Of a stretch of 64,000 nucleotides of DNA, positions 38,651 through 48,067 are shown one piece after another. The stretch is from Bdellovibrionales bacterium GWA1_52_35 (GTDB lineage: Bacteria > Bdellovibrionota > UBA1018): assembly GCA_001769805.1 (NCBI GenBank), contig MEPO01000032.1:124001-188000 (forward strand). The letters run 5' to 3'. Both the position numbers and the translations under genes were made by a program. The notes below the pieces were generated by a model, which worked only from the letters and a program-made list of their open reading frames with translations, had not been told where the DNA came from and did not search any database. Numbering within the stretch: position 1 is the stretch's first letter; each line of letters opens with the position of its first letter.

Positions 38651-40016
38651 CCTTCTGCTGATCCAGCCTCCCGCCTATGACATCTACGCGCCCCCGCTCG
38701 GACTGGCCACTCTGGCGTCGGTTCTGAGACAGAACGAGGTCACGGTCAAATGTCTGGACTACAATATTCTTTTCTATCATCAAATCCATGACCACGCACC
38801 GGGCGCCTGGCAGTTCTCAACATCCCTGCAAATCTGGACTGACCCGCAGATTTACCGGAAGTTACTTCAACCGGCTTTCAAAATTTTCGGCCAGCGCCTT
38901 GTCCGGGATGTCCTGGAGTCCGGCGCAAAAACAGTCGGCATTTCCATCCTGCAAACCGGAATTCTTCCGGCAATTGACCTGATCGAAACACTGCGGGAGT
39001 TCTGCGGCGACATTCAGATTATTCTGGGCGGACCCAGCATGAATGAGCAGGAGGCCCGGCGTTTCCTGGACGACTACCGTGTTTTGACGGTGATTGAAGG
39101 CGAGGCGGAACGCGCGCTGCCCGAAGTCATGCGAAGACTCAAGGCCCCGTTCCCGCTGTCGCTTTCGGGTATTCCGGGGGCCATCTATAAAAGTGAAGGT
39201 CAGATCCTGAGCCAAGCCAAAGATCTGATCACCGATATCAATCCCCTGCCCTTTCCGGATTTCAGCGATTTCAATCTCGATCAGTATGCCTGGCGTGAAA
39301 GACTGCTTCCCATTGCAACTTCGCGCGGCTGTATTGCCCGTTGCCGGTTTTGCGGTGAAACGCAGGCCATGGGGAAATTTCGTGAGTTGAAACCCTCCCG
39401 GGTGGTCGATGAGCTTGCGCATCAGGCGACCAAGCATTCGGTGACCGCCTTCCGGATGAATGATTCCCTGATCAACGGAAATCTCGAGCATCTCGAAGCT
39501 TGGCTGGACGGCGTTATCGACCGCAAACTCGATATTATTTTTGGCGGTGCCCAGGCCCGCATCAACAACCGGATGAGTGATGAACTCCTCTGGAAGCTGA
39601 AGGAATGCGGTTGTCAGCTGATCATGTACGGCGTGGAATCCGGTTCGGATTCACTTCTGAAAATCATGCGAAAGGGCATCACCAGCCAGGACGCCCTCGA
39701 GGTGATCGGGAGAACCTCGCTCGCTGGGATTGCGATGCAAGTGAACATCATCGTAGGGCATTTCGAGGAAAGCCTGGTTGATTTCCTGAAATCGGTCTTG
39801 TTCGTTATTCGCATTCGAAAACAGATTCAGTACCTTCACGTGAATTGCTACGATTTTGCAGATCAATCCGAAGACTATCGTTTGGCTACGAATATCGTGA
39901 ACCGGAAAAGCCCCCGCTGGCGTACCCGCTCGGGTCTGAATAATTATTATACGCGGCAGGCCCGGCGCGGCATTTTGCTGGTCCTGATGAAACTATTTGG
40001 AATTCGTGAATCATGA
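38643..40016 (+). CDS. B12-binding-domain radical SAM protein
   Basis: LLLIQPPAYDIYAPPLGLATLASVLRQNEVTV; CIARCRFCGETQAMGKFRELKPSRVVDEL. GTG start overlapping upstream stop. Confidence 0.87.
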   Translation: MADLLLIQPPAYDIYAPPLGLATLASVLRQNEVTVKCLDYNILFYHQIHDHAPGAWQFSTSLQIWTDPQIYRKLLQPAFKIFGQRLVRDVLESGAKTVGISILQTGILPAIDLIETLREFCGDIQIILGGPSMNEQEARRFLDDYRVLTVIEGEAERALPEVMRRLKAPFPLSLSGIPGAIYKSEGQILSQAKDLITDINPLPFPDFSDFNLDQYAWRERLLPIATSRGCIARCRFCGETQAMGKFRELKPSRVVDELAHQATKHSVTAFRMNDSLINGNLEHLEAWLDGVIDRKLDIIFGGAQARINNRMSDELLWKLKECGCQLIMYGVESGSDSLLKIMRKGITSQDALEVIGRTSLAGIAMQVNIIVGHFEESLVDFLKSVLFVIRIRKQIQYLHVNCYDFADQSEDYRLATNIVNRKSPRWRTRSGLNNYYTRQARRGILLVLMKLFGIRES

Positions 40017-41227
40017 GCTTTGAAGCACCCTCTCTCACTTTTTGCGCGATCCCGTGGATGCACCTGGAGCTGCAAGGCGACGGTAAAGTGGTTTTCTGCC
40101 GGACGCATGGGCAAAAGGAAATCGGCAATTTCTGTCAGAACACCCTGCCTGAAATCTGGAATTCACCTGAGCAAAAATCGATCCGGGCGCGCATGATCGA
40201 TGGCGAAGGAGTCTCCGAATGCGGCAAGTGCCTGCGGAACGAGCATTTCGGTTCGCTGAGTACGCGATCACTTGCGAACCGTCTTTACGGCAGCAGAATT
40301 CAGCAAAGCGTGGCCGGTACTGAATCAGGGAAATCACCGGAATTCAAACCGCTTTATCTCAGTATAAAAACCTCGACTCATTGCAATTGCCGCTGCCGGA
40401 CCTGCGGGCCCTGGAACAGCACGGGTTGGCTCGGCGACTACACCAAGCTGACGGGCCTGGTTTTTGAGACTCCGCGTATTGAGGAAAAACAATTGCTTTC
40501 GGCTTTGGACTCCGTACTGGACAGCCTGGAGCTGCTGTATTTCGTCGGCGGTGAGCCGCTTTTGAGTGAGCTGCATTACAAAGCTCTGGATCAGGTCCTG
40601 GCCCACGGACGCGACGATCTTCATCTGAGCTACAGCACGAATCTGACAACGCTTAAATTCAAGAGCTGGTCGGCCCTGGATTACTGGAAACGGTTTGAAC
40701 ATGTAACCTTGTCCTTGAGCGTGGATGATATCGGCGAGCGCAATGAATACCTGAGGAAGGGTTCGGTCTGGCAGGAGCTTCTCGAAAATCGTGAGCTTCT
40801 CCGGCGACACGCGCCTCACGTCCGCGTAATAGTTCATCCGACCATCAGTGCCTTCAATGTGGCCGGCCTGCCGCACTACATGGAATGGATGATCAGTAGC
40901 GGGTTTATTGAACTGCAGAACGGCTCTTTCATCTTCAATCGACTGGAGGAGCCAGAACACCAGAGCATTCAGATCCTGCCACTCGAGATGAAAAATAAAA
41001 TCACCAGCGACATTCAAACTTATCTTCGAGACCAGCTCCTGAAGAACTATCCCCTGGAGCACTGCCTCACGACCTTGCGCGGGTTAAAGGGGGTCTTGGC
41101 CTACATGAATGAGGCAGATCAAAGCCATCGCCTTCCGACCTTCCTGAAAGAAACGCAGGCACTCGATCAGATTCGCGGGGAAGCTGTTCTCAGCGATTTT
41201 CCAGAGCTTGAAGGGCTGTTCGGCTAG
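40013..41227 (+). CDS. radical SAM protein with N-terminal twitch/SPASM-like domain
   Basis: FCAIPWMHLELQGDGKVVFCRTHGQKEIGNFCQNTLPEIWNSPEQKSIRARMIDGEGVSECGKCLRNE; IKTSTHCNCRCRTCGPWNS; VGGEPLLSELHY. Confidence 0.88.
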   Translation: MSFEAPSLTFCAIPWMHLELQGDGKVVFCRTHGQKEIGNFCQNTLPEIWNSPEQKSIRARMIDGEGVSECGKCLRNEHFGSLSTRSLANRLYGSRIQQSVAGTESGKSPEFKPLYLSIKTSTHCNCRCRTCGPWNSTGWLGDYTKLTGLVFETPRIEEKQLLSALDSVLDSLELLYFVGGEPLLSELHYKALDQVLAHGRDDLHLSYSTNLTTLKFKSWSALDYWKRFEHVTLSLSVDDIGERNEYLRKGSVWQELLENRELLRRHAPHVRVIVHPTISAFNVAGLPHYMEWMISSGFIELQNGSFIFNRLEEPEHQSIQILPLEMKNKITSDIQTYLRDQLLKNYPLEHCLTTLRGLKGVLAYMNEADQSHRLPTFLKETQALDQIRGEAVLSDFPELEGLFG

Positions 41228-44200
41228 CGCCTCGAAAACACGCTGTAAACGCAAGGCACGACGATCAACGTCAGCAGGGTCGAGACCAGGACTCCTCCGA
41301 TCACGGCCAGAGCCATGGGGATACGGCTCTCTGCTCCCGGGCCGATCGCAAGGGCGGGAGGGATCGCTGCAGCGACGGTTGCAAAAGAAGTCATGAGAAT
41401 CGGACGAAGCCGGACGGGACAGGCCTCCAGGAGTGATTCTCGAACCCCCAGTCCGCGACTCCTCACCTGGTTGGTGAAATCGACAAGCAGGATTGAGTTC
41501 TTTTTAACGATTCCCATGAGGAGAATCAAACCAATCATGCTGTAGATATTGAGCGACTGGCCGCCGAGATAAAGAGCGACCAAAGCTCCCGAAACACTGA
41601 AGGGTAGCGCCATCAGGACAGTTACCGGGTGAATAAAACTGTTGAACTGGGAGGCAAGCACCATATACGAAACCAGCAGACCCAGAAGCAGCGCGAAAAC
41701 CAGGCTATTCATGCTTTCCTTGAAAGTCTTGGCGCTCCCGCTGACGACCATATGATAGCCTGCGGGCAGGATTTTTTTGGCAAGGCCCTGCACTGTTTCC
41801 AGGGATTTGGCCTGCGAACTGGACTCGGAGACATTGGCGAATACCGTGATTGCACGCTCCCGGTCCTGGCGCGAAATAGCCTGAAGACTTTTGGTCTCTT
41901 TGAGATTGACGAGATCAGAGATGGTGATCAGCTCGCCGCGATTATTTCTCACCTTCAGCTTGTGGATGTCTCCGACCTGCCCACGCTCTTCAGGAAGCAG
42001 ACGAACGCGCACATCATAGCGATGCCCGTTTTTGGAAAATTTCCCAGCCACCACGCCGCCCATCAGCGCATTAATCGTGACTCCGATTTCGTTCACACTG
42101 ACGCCGCGTTCGCGGGCGCGCGCGCGGTCGGGCGTGACTCGGACTTCAGGCAGGCCGGCCAGATAATCCGAATCAATATCAGTCATCATGCCAGTCTCTT
42201 CCATTGCCTTCATGAGCTTCTCAGTGGAACTGACCAGCACACCCCAATCCGGGCCGCGAACGGCAAATTCAATCGGAAAGCCACGTTTAGCTGAAAAGCC
42301 CCTCAACGAAGGGTCCTGGATCACCACCCGCAGGCCTTTCACCTTTTTGAATTCAGCCCGCAGGACGCCTATCAGCTCCTGTTGCGTATAGGGCTTGTGC
42401 GTTTTTGGGTTGATTCGTCGCGCACGCTGCGGAACCAGATTGAGGGAAATCGCGCCGGAATTCACGTCACCGCCGCCCCCCATCCCCCCACCGATCGTCG
42501 TAAAGTACTCTTTGACTTCAGGTACATTCTTCAGGAGAGCTTCCACTTCGCTGATCTTGAAATCCGTCACATCCATCGACGTCCCGACGGGAGCCATGAG
42601 CCGCAGCGAAAGAAGACTCTGATCCTGCGCCGGAACGAATTCTTTTTTCAGGGCACTCACAAAGAACATCGTGCTTCCGAAAAAAAGCAAGGAGGTGAGA
42701 ATCGTCACTACCCGGTGCCTCAGAACCATCCCCAGAATCCTGCGATAAAGAGCTGCGCTTTTTGTAAACCCACTCTCTACCCATCTGCCGATGAAGGTAC
42801 GCCGCTTCTGCATTTCCAGAAATTGCGAACAGCGCATCGGAGTCAAAGTCAGGGCTTCGACAAGCGACAGAACGACGGCAACGGAAAGAGTCACCCCAAA
42901 CTGGAAGAAGAATTTACCGATGATTCCCTGCATGAAGGCAACGGGCAGAAAAATGGCGACGATCGCGATAGTCGCAGCCAGTGCGGCAAAGGTGATTTCC
43001 CGCGAACCGGTCAAAGCGGCATCCATCCGGTTCTTGCCGGACTCGAGGTGCCGTACGATATTTTCGAGGACCATGATCGCATCATCGACCACAATTCCGA
43101 TCGCCAGCGACAAAGCTAGGAGTGTGAAGGTGTTGAGCGTAAAGCCGAGCGCATAAAGAACAATGAAACTTCCGATGACTGAAGTCGGAATTGCCAGAAT
43201 GATATTGAGCGTGGCTGACCAGGATCCCAGGAAAAGCCAACAGATAGCGGCAGTCAAAATTGCGGAAAGAATGAGTGTGAAATTCAACTCGTCGACTGAT
43301 TCCTTGATAAACCTCGTCGCATCCGAGCGCACCCCGATCGTGACGCCCTCAGGGAGCATCGCCTGGACTTCCTGCACCCGTTCTTTCACCAGACGGGCGA
43401 CTTCCACAGCATTGGATCCCCGCTGTTTACGGATACCGAGACCGATTGCCGCACGACCATTGGAGCGACTCTTGCGGCGGATGTCCGAAAGCCCGTCCTC
43501 GACCTGCGCCACCGCGTTAAGCGTGAGAGGCGCAAAATTCGGCGCCCCGCCCCGCTTGTTAATCGCGAGCTTCCCGAATTCTTCAGCTGTCGGAGCTTCA
43601 CCCATCGTCCGGATATTCAGTTCCTTGTCAGGCGCTTCGATCCTTCCGGAGGGTTGCTCGGAATGCTCCTGCCGAATCGTATTCAGGATATCATCCACCG
43701 TCAGCTCATACTGATTTAGCTTTCTGGCCGAGAGCCAGACCCGTAAAGCCGGATCAACATAGCCTCCGAGATGCACCTCGCCCACACCCGAAACCGTGGA
43801 GAAGCGGTCCTTGACCCGGTCCCGAACCAGATTCATGAGTTCGCGATTGTTCATGCTCTCTGCGGTAATCGCGAGCCAGAGAATCGGCTGGTCTTCAGGG
43901 TTTGTCTTCCGGATGGAGGGAGGATTCAGCTCTTTCGGAAGGTGCCGGGCCACTTGCCCCAGAATCGTCTGAACTTCCTGAACGGCGACATCGATGTTCT
44001 TGTCCAGGCCAAACTCAAGTGTAATCGTGGCCGATCCGGTGCGCGAGGAGGAAGACAGAGACGTAATCCCCTGCAACGACATCAATGATTCTTCAATCTG
44101 GTCGACCACGTCGACTTCCATCACCTCCGGAGCGGCGCCTTCCAGGGTCAGCCCGATGCTCACGACCGGGAAGTCCACATCCGGTAGCTGACTCACACCC

Positions 44201-44295
44201 ATCCGCTCAAAACAAATGCCCCCGAAGATGATCAGGCCAGCCATCAGCATCCAGGCGAAAACAGGTCTTTTGATTGAAAGTTCGGATAGACTCAT
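41224..44295 (-). CDS. RND efflux transporter permease (HAE1/AcrB-like)
   Basis: 1023 aa; MSLSELSIKRPVFAWMLMAGLIIFGGICFERMGVSQLPDVDFPVVSI; typical RND motifs throughout. Confidence 0.93.
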   Translation of the reverse strand: MSLSELSIKRPVFAWMLMAGLIIFGGICFERMGVSQLPDVDFPVVSIGLTLEGAAPEVMEVDVVDQIEESLMSLQGITSLSSSSRTGSATITLEFGLDKNIDVAVQEVQTILGQVARHLPKELNPPSIRKTNPEDQPILWLAITAESMNNRELMNLVRDRVKDRFSTVSGVGEVHLGGYVDPALRVWLSARKLNQYELTVDDILNTIRQEHSEQPSGRIEAPDKELNIRTMGEAPTAEEFGKLAINKRGGAPNFAPLTLNAVAQVEDGLSDIRRKSRSNGRAAIGLGIRKQRGSNAVEVARLVKERVQEVQAMLPEGVTIGVRSDATRFIKESVDELNFTLILSAILTAAICWLFLGSWSATLNIILAIPTSVIGSFIVLYALGFTLNTFTLLALSLAIGIVVDDAIMVLENIVRHLESGKNRMDAALTGSREITFAALAATIAIVAIFLPVAFMQGIIGKFFFQFGVTLSVAVVLSLVEALTLTPMRCSQFLEMQKRRTFIGRWVESGFTKSAALYRRILGMVLRHRVVTILTSLLFFGSTMFFVSALKKEFVPAQDQSLLSLRLMAPVGTSMDVTDFKISEVEALLKNVPEVKEYFTTIGGGMGGGGDVNSGAISLNLVPQRARRINPKTHKPYTQQELIGVLRAEFKKVKGLRVVIQDPSLRGFSAKRGFPIEFAVRGPDWGVLVSSTEKLMKAMEETGMMTDIDSDYLAGLPEVRVTPDRARARERGVSVNEIGVTINALMGGVVAGKFSKNGHRYDVRVRLLPEERGQVGDIHKLKVRNNRGELITISDLVNLKETKSLQAISRQDRERAITVFANVSESSSQAKSLETVQGLAKKILPAGYHMVVSGSAKTFKESMNSLVFALLLGLLVSYMVLASQFNSFIHPVTVLMALPFSVSGALVALYLGGQSLNIYSMIGLILLMGIVKKNSILLVDFTNQVRSRGLGVRESLLEACPVRLRPILMTSFATVAAAIPPALAIGPGAESRIPMALAVIGGVLVSTLLTLIVVPCVYSVFSRR

Positions 44296-44379
44296 AATCC
44301 TTGCTCAAGAGTACAACGCGCGGGCAGCCACGGCAATACTACAGTGTTTACTGGTCTCGGCTTTGCACCCGGTCACGTT

Positions 44380-44829
44380 ATGAGAACACTAATCGCAATT
44401 TGTATCGTTCTTTTGGCAGCCGGGTGTACATCCGGGCCGCTCAGCACGGGGAAAACGGACAAGGACATCGCTGTTGTCGGACCGACAATTATGGACGCCA
44501 GAAGTAGTCCCTCGACAATAGAACTCAACCGAAACTATGCTCTGAAGAGTGCGGAAGTCCTGGCGGAAGTGAAGGACTTCAAATCGGAAGTGAAGGATGT
44601 CCGTTTGAACTTCACCCACGTCCCGCTTCAAATCAAGATGATCCACATCCGGGGGACCACTTGGCGGGCAGACCTTGGGCCCTATTTGAAGCAACTGGCA
44701 GTGGGCGGGAAAACCATGAAATACGACGCGGAGATTGTGGCAGAAAACAAGGCCGGACAGGTTTCTACAAGCACGCAACCCGTAACCATAAATATCAAGT
44801 CGCCCGATCTTTCCAGGAACGTGGGCTGA
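44380..44829 (+). CDS. small predicted lipoprotein
   Basis: Lipobox MRTLIAICIVLLAAGCTSG; no further family recognised. Confidence 0.65.
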   Translation: MRTLIAICIVLLAAGCTSGPLSTGKTDKDIAVVGPTIMDARSSPSTIELNRNYALKSAEVLAEVKDFKSEVKDVRLNFTHVPLQIKMIHIRGTTWRADLGPYLKQLAVGGKTMKYDAEIVAENKAGQVSTSTQPVTINIKSPDLSRNVG

Positions 44830-44889
44830 GAACGTCGGCTGATTCAGTATTCGAGTTAGAATGTCTCATTCTTGCATTCAGAATTTTAA

Positions 44890-46503
44890 GTGGAACACGA
44901 GTTGATCGAGGACAGCAAAGAAACGGAACGCCTGAAGCACGAACTGTCAGTAATCAAAGGACGCCTCAAACAGCTTGAACATGTCGCTCACATAGGAAGC
45001 TGGCAATGGGATATTCGCTGCAACAAAGTCATTTGGTCAGAGGGAACCCATGCCATTTTTGGGACCTGCCCCGGTGGAACTTACGAAGATTATCTCAAGC
45101 GCGTCCACCCTGAAGACCTAAAGATGGTCACCGACGCCATCACTGCAGCACTTGAGAAAAACACACCTTACAACATTGATCATCGCATCATCCGTACCGA
45201 CGGAACAACGATCACTGTTCACTGCGACGGGGAAGTCATTCGAGACAAGAAAACCGGCACTCCGCGTACGATGTTCGGAACGACGCAGAATATCACGTTG
45301 CGCAAACGTCTGGAAATCTACCAGAGTTTTCTGGCGGACTTCGGAAAGCAGCTTTCGGAATCGATCGACTTTTCAGCCACTCTTCAGCAAGTTGGATCTG
45401 CGGCAATACCCGCCTTTGCGAATTGGTCTGCAGTATACCTTTTGGAAAAGAATAGCGTTCGAATTGCGCTTCTGCGGCATTCGGACAAGCAAAAACTGCT
45501 GCAGATGAAGCGTTGCATCGGCAGCGAAGTTCCTGCGCTTTGTAAAAAGCTCATTTATAGATCGATGGCAAGAGGAAGGGCGATACTTCTTCCAATGCTC
45601 TCCAATTACGGACTCGAACCGCAGCAGTTCGTGATGGCTCCGATGATCGCGCACGGACGTCGGGTTGGAGCAATCGCATTTGGCCTGACCCCTTCCCAGG
45701 AATTCGACAAAATTGCGCGAAATCTGTATTCCGAATACGCTTTCAGGTCGGCTCTCGCTCTGGATAACTCGCTCCATTTTCAGGACGCGCAAAAGGCGAC
45801 ACGCTCACGCGAGGAAATTGTCGCAATCGTTTCCCATGATCTTCAAAACCCTGTTTCGGCAATCCAGCTCAATGTTGATTTTCTAAAAAAAACAATCCGG
45901 GAGCTGGGAATCCAGAATAAGAATATCTCGCGCGTCATCAGTGCGGTCGAGGAATCGCTCAGACAGATGAAAACGCTGATATCGGACCTGCTCGATTTTG
46001 CACGCAATAGAGCCGGAAACCTTCAGTTTGAAATGGAAGCGGTCGATCCCACCTGGCTGATCACGCAATACCTGGAAATAATCAAGCCTCTTGCGGACAA
46101 GAAAGAAGTCGAGCTGACACTCACAGTCCCCTCTCACCTGCCCGAACTCCGGTGCAATCCTGACCGTGTGAAACAGGTCCTTTCGAACCTGGTTGGGAAC
46201 GCGATTAAATTCACTCCGAAAGGCGGCAGAATCAGTATACTCCTTGAAGAACTGGATCGTTTTGTCCGATTCGTGATTTCGGATACAGGCCCTGGAATTC
46301 CTCCTGAAGACATGGAACGAATATTTGAAATGTACTCTGAGCCCAAGCGTCGCGCGAGCGGCGCAGGATTGGGCTTGACCATCGCCAAAGCGATTGTTGA
46401 AGCTCAGTCTGGATCGATCGGAGTCGAAAGTCAGGAGGGGAAAGGCAGCCGGTTCTGGTTTACGATTCCAAAACTGTCGTTGCAGTCTGGGCACGATTAT
46501 TGA
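44890..46503 (+). CDS. PAS/GAF sensor histidine kinase
   Basis: PAS_3-like IGSWQWDIRCNKVIWSEGTHAIFG; HisKA AIVSHDLQNPVSAIQ; HATPase NLVGNAIKFTPKGG, DTGPGIP, GAGLGLTIAKAIVEAQSG. Confidence 0.9.
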   Translation: MEHELIEDSKETERLKHELSVIKGRLKQLEHVAHIGSWQWDIRCNKVIWSEGTHAIFGTCPGGTYEDYLKRVHPEDLKMVTDAITAALEKNTPYNIDHRIIRTDGTTITVHCDGEVIRDKKTGTPRTMFGTTQNITLRKRLEIYQSFLADFGKQLSESIDFSATLQQVGSAAIPAFANWSAVYLLEKNSVRIALLRHSDKQKLLQMKRCIGSEVPALCKKLIYRSMARGRAILLPMLSNYGLEPQQFVMAPMIAHGRRVGAIAFGLTPSQEFDKIARNLYSEYAFRSALALDNSLHFQDAQKATRSREEIVAIVSHDLQNPVSAIQLNVDFLKKTIRELGIQNKNISRVISAVEESLRQMKTLISDLLDFARNRAGNLQFEMEAVDPTWLITQYLEIIKPLADKKEVELTLTVPSHLPELRCNPDRVKQVLSNLVGNAIKFTPKGGRISILLEELDRFVRFVISDTGPGIPPEDMERIFEMYSEPKRRASGAGLGLTIAKAIVEAQSGSIGVESQEGKGSRFWFTIPKLSLQSGHDY

Positions 46504-47506
46504 GCATCTTCACCTGACTATTTGCATTAACCTCCCCAGACTGGGGGGGCAGTTTTCGACAAAATGCCGCCAGAACCAAGCCCCAGACCAACCCGACCCC
46601 GTACCAGTAATGACAAAGGAAAAATAAAAAAGGCAATCTTAAAAGCTCCAGCGGAGCCCGCTCTGATCTGGCACTGATCGCGGAAGCGACAGCGGTGAAA
46701 CCCAAATAAAGATAAAAAGGGGACCAAACCAGAGGCACCACAATCCAGCCATTCAAAGTGGCAAGAGCAATCGCGAACAGGAGGCCCGTGACATAAAGAG
46801 CAAAAACCAGCGGAATAAAAAAGATCCCGTCCAGAAAAGTTGTCCTGAGCAGCGAGGCTTTGACCCTTCCTTTTCCATAGCGGAGCATCTGCGCGATGAA
46901 TTCGCCCAACGTGCCCCGCTGCTGCCGGTAAACAACCGCTCGAGGATGATGAATCATTTCGTACCGGTCACGCAGGCGGTTCAGGAACTCATTCTCTTCA
47001 TTGGGATAAAGATTTTCGTTAAAACCTTTCTCCGCGATGAACACTTTCTTCTTCACACAAAGATTACAGAGGATCAGATCGCGCTCCGTCGCTTTTCTCA
47101 GATCTCCCAGCGATTGATAACGGGAGCGGAACGGGCCCAAACCGAACCATGAAGAGAAAACCAAATGAATGCCGTTGGAGAGCGGATTAGCCGTTTTTTT
47201 CAAACAACTCGGCCCCCCTACAACGGCAACCTGAGGTGACACTTCCATTCCCTGGAGATAGTACTTCAACAGTAATGGATGCACTTCTGAATCGTTATCG
47301 AGGAATACCAGGAACTCCCCTTGGGCCACCTTCGCAGCGCGATTCCTCTGCATCGAAGGACAATTACCGGTCGACAAAATAACTTCGTAGCCGCCGTTTC
47401 CAGATTCAAGACTCTGAAGTGAAGCCAGCACCCCCTGCACTTCCGTTTCAGAGCGGGCCACCATGATGATCGAGAATTTCAGTGGAGTCGCTTCAGTCTG
47501 AACCAC
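46460..47506 (-). CDS. family 2 glycosyltransferase with C-terminal membrane segments
   Basis: FSIIMVARSETEVQGVLASLQSL; FLVFLDNDSEVHP; hydrophobic C-terminus. Confidence 0.85.
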   Translation of the reverse strand: MVQTEATPLKFSIIMVARSETEVQGVLASLQSLESGNGGYEVILSTGNCPSMQRNRAAKVAQGEFLVFLDNDSEVHPLLLKYYLQGMEVSPQVAVVGGPSCLKKTANPLSNGIHLVFSSWFGLGPFRSRYQSLGDLRKATERDLILCNLCVKKKVFIAEKGFNENLYPNEENEFLNRLRDRYEMIHHPRAVVYRQQRGTLGEFIAQMLRYGKGRVKASLLRTTFLDGIFFIPLVFALYVTGLLFAIALATLNGWIVVPLVWSPFYLYLGFTAVASAISARSERAPLELLRLPFLFFLCHYWYGVGLVWGLVLAAFCRKLPPQSGEVNANSQVKMLNNRAQTATTVLES

Positions 47507-47918
47507 GAGGCGACCTTCTCAGCAGCTTCTTTTCGGAATGCCGGCCTTTCGCTTCTTTCAACCTGCGTTGACTGGATTTGGAAGGCTTCACCTTCTTGCG
47601 TAGTTTCGGAACTTCGGCGGCGGCCAGGAGCAGCTCGCTCAATTTCTGGAAGCAGTCTTCGCGATTCCGGAGCTGGTCCCGAAACCGGTCACTGGTGATA
47701 ATCAGATACCCCTCCGCACTCAACCGGGGGCCCAGCCGGGCAAGCAGACGAGTCCGGGCCCCGATTGGCAGACTGGGGCTTTTCAGGAGATTCCAGCGGA
47801 GAACCGCCTTGCTGTTGACCTTGTTTACGTTCTGCCCCCCCGGGCCGGAGCTTCGCACGTACGAAAGCTCAAACTCGCTCAAGGGAATGCGAATTTCCGG
47901 TGAAAGGGTCCAGAACAC
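47493..47918 (-). CDS. arfB: peptide chain release factor-like peptidyl-tRNA hydrolase (ArfB/YaeJ-like)
   Basis: ELSYVRSSGPGGQNVNKVNSKAVLRWNL (GGQ motif) with basic C-terminal tail. Confidence 0.85.
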   Translation of the reverse strand: MFWTLSPEIRIPLSEFELSYVRSSGPGGQNVNKVNSKAVLRWNLLKSPSLPIGARTRLLARLGPRLSAEGYLIITSDRFRDQLRNREDCFQKLSELLLAAAEVPKLRKKVKPSKSSQRRLKEAKGRHSEKKLLRRSPRGSD

Positions 47919-47933
47919 GAATGACGCCCGATT

Positions 47934-48047
47934 CTATTCGCGCGGATAGCAATTATGGCAGTCACCGCATTCGATGCAAACCCAGCGTTTGCAGATCTCG
48001 CACTGCCGTTCCGCATGTTCCTTCTTACAGAAATAACAAAATTGCAT
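47934..48047 (-). CDS. 37-aa Cys-rich (8 Cys) zinc-finger-like microprotein (below ORF-track size cutoff)
   Basis: MQFCYFCKKEHAERQCEICKRWVCIECGDCHNCYPRE*; RBS-like GGAGGAAGAAA immediately upstream of ATG; fits the gap between two co-directional genes. Confidence 0.6.
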   Translation of the reverse strand: MQFCYFCKKEHAERQCEICKRWVCIECGDCHNCYPRE

Positions 48048-48067
48048 TTTCTTCCTCCAGGCTCAGG

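Noticed and set aside
40334-41062. 242-aa minus-strand ORF
   Set aside because: Antisense to the twitch-rSAM gene 40013-41227; no independent evidence.
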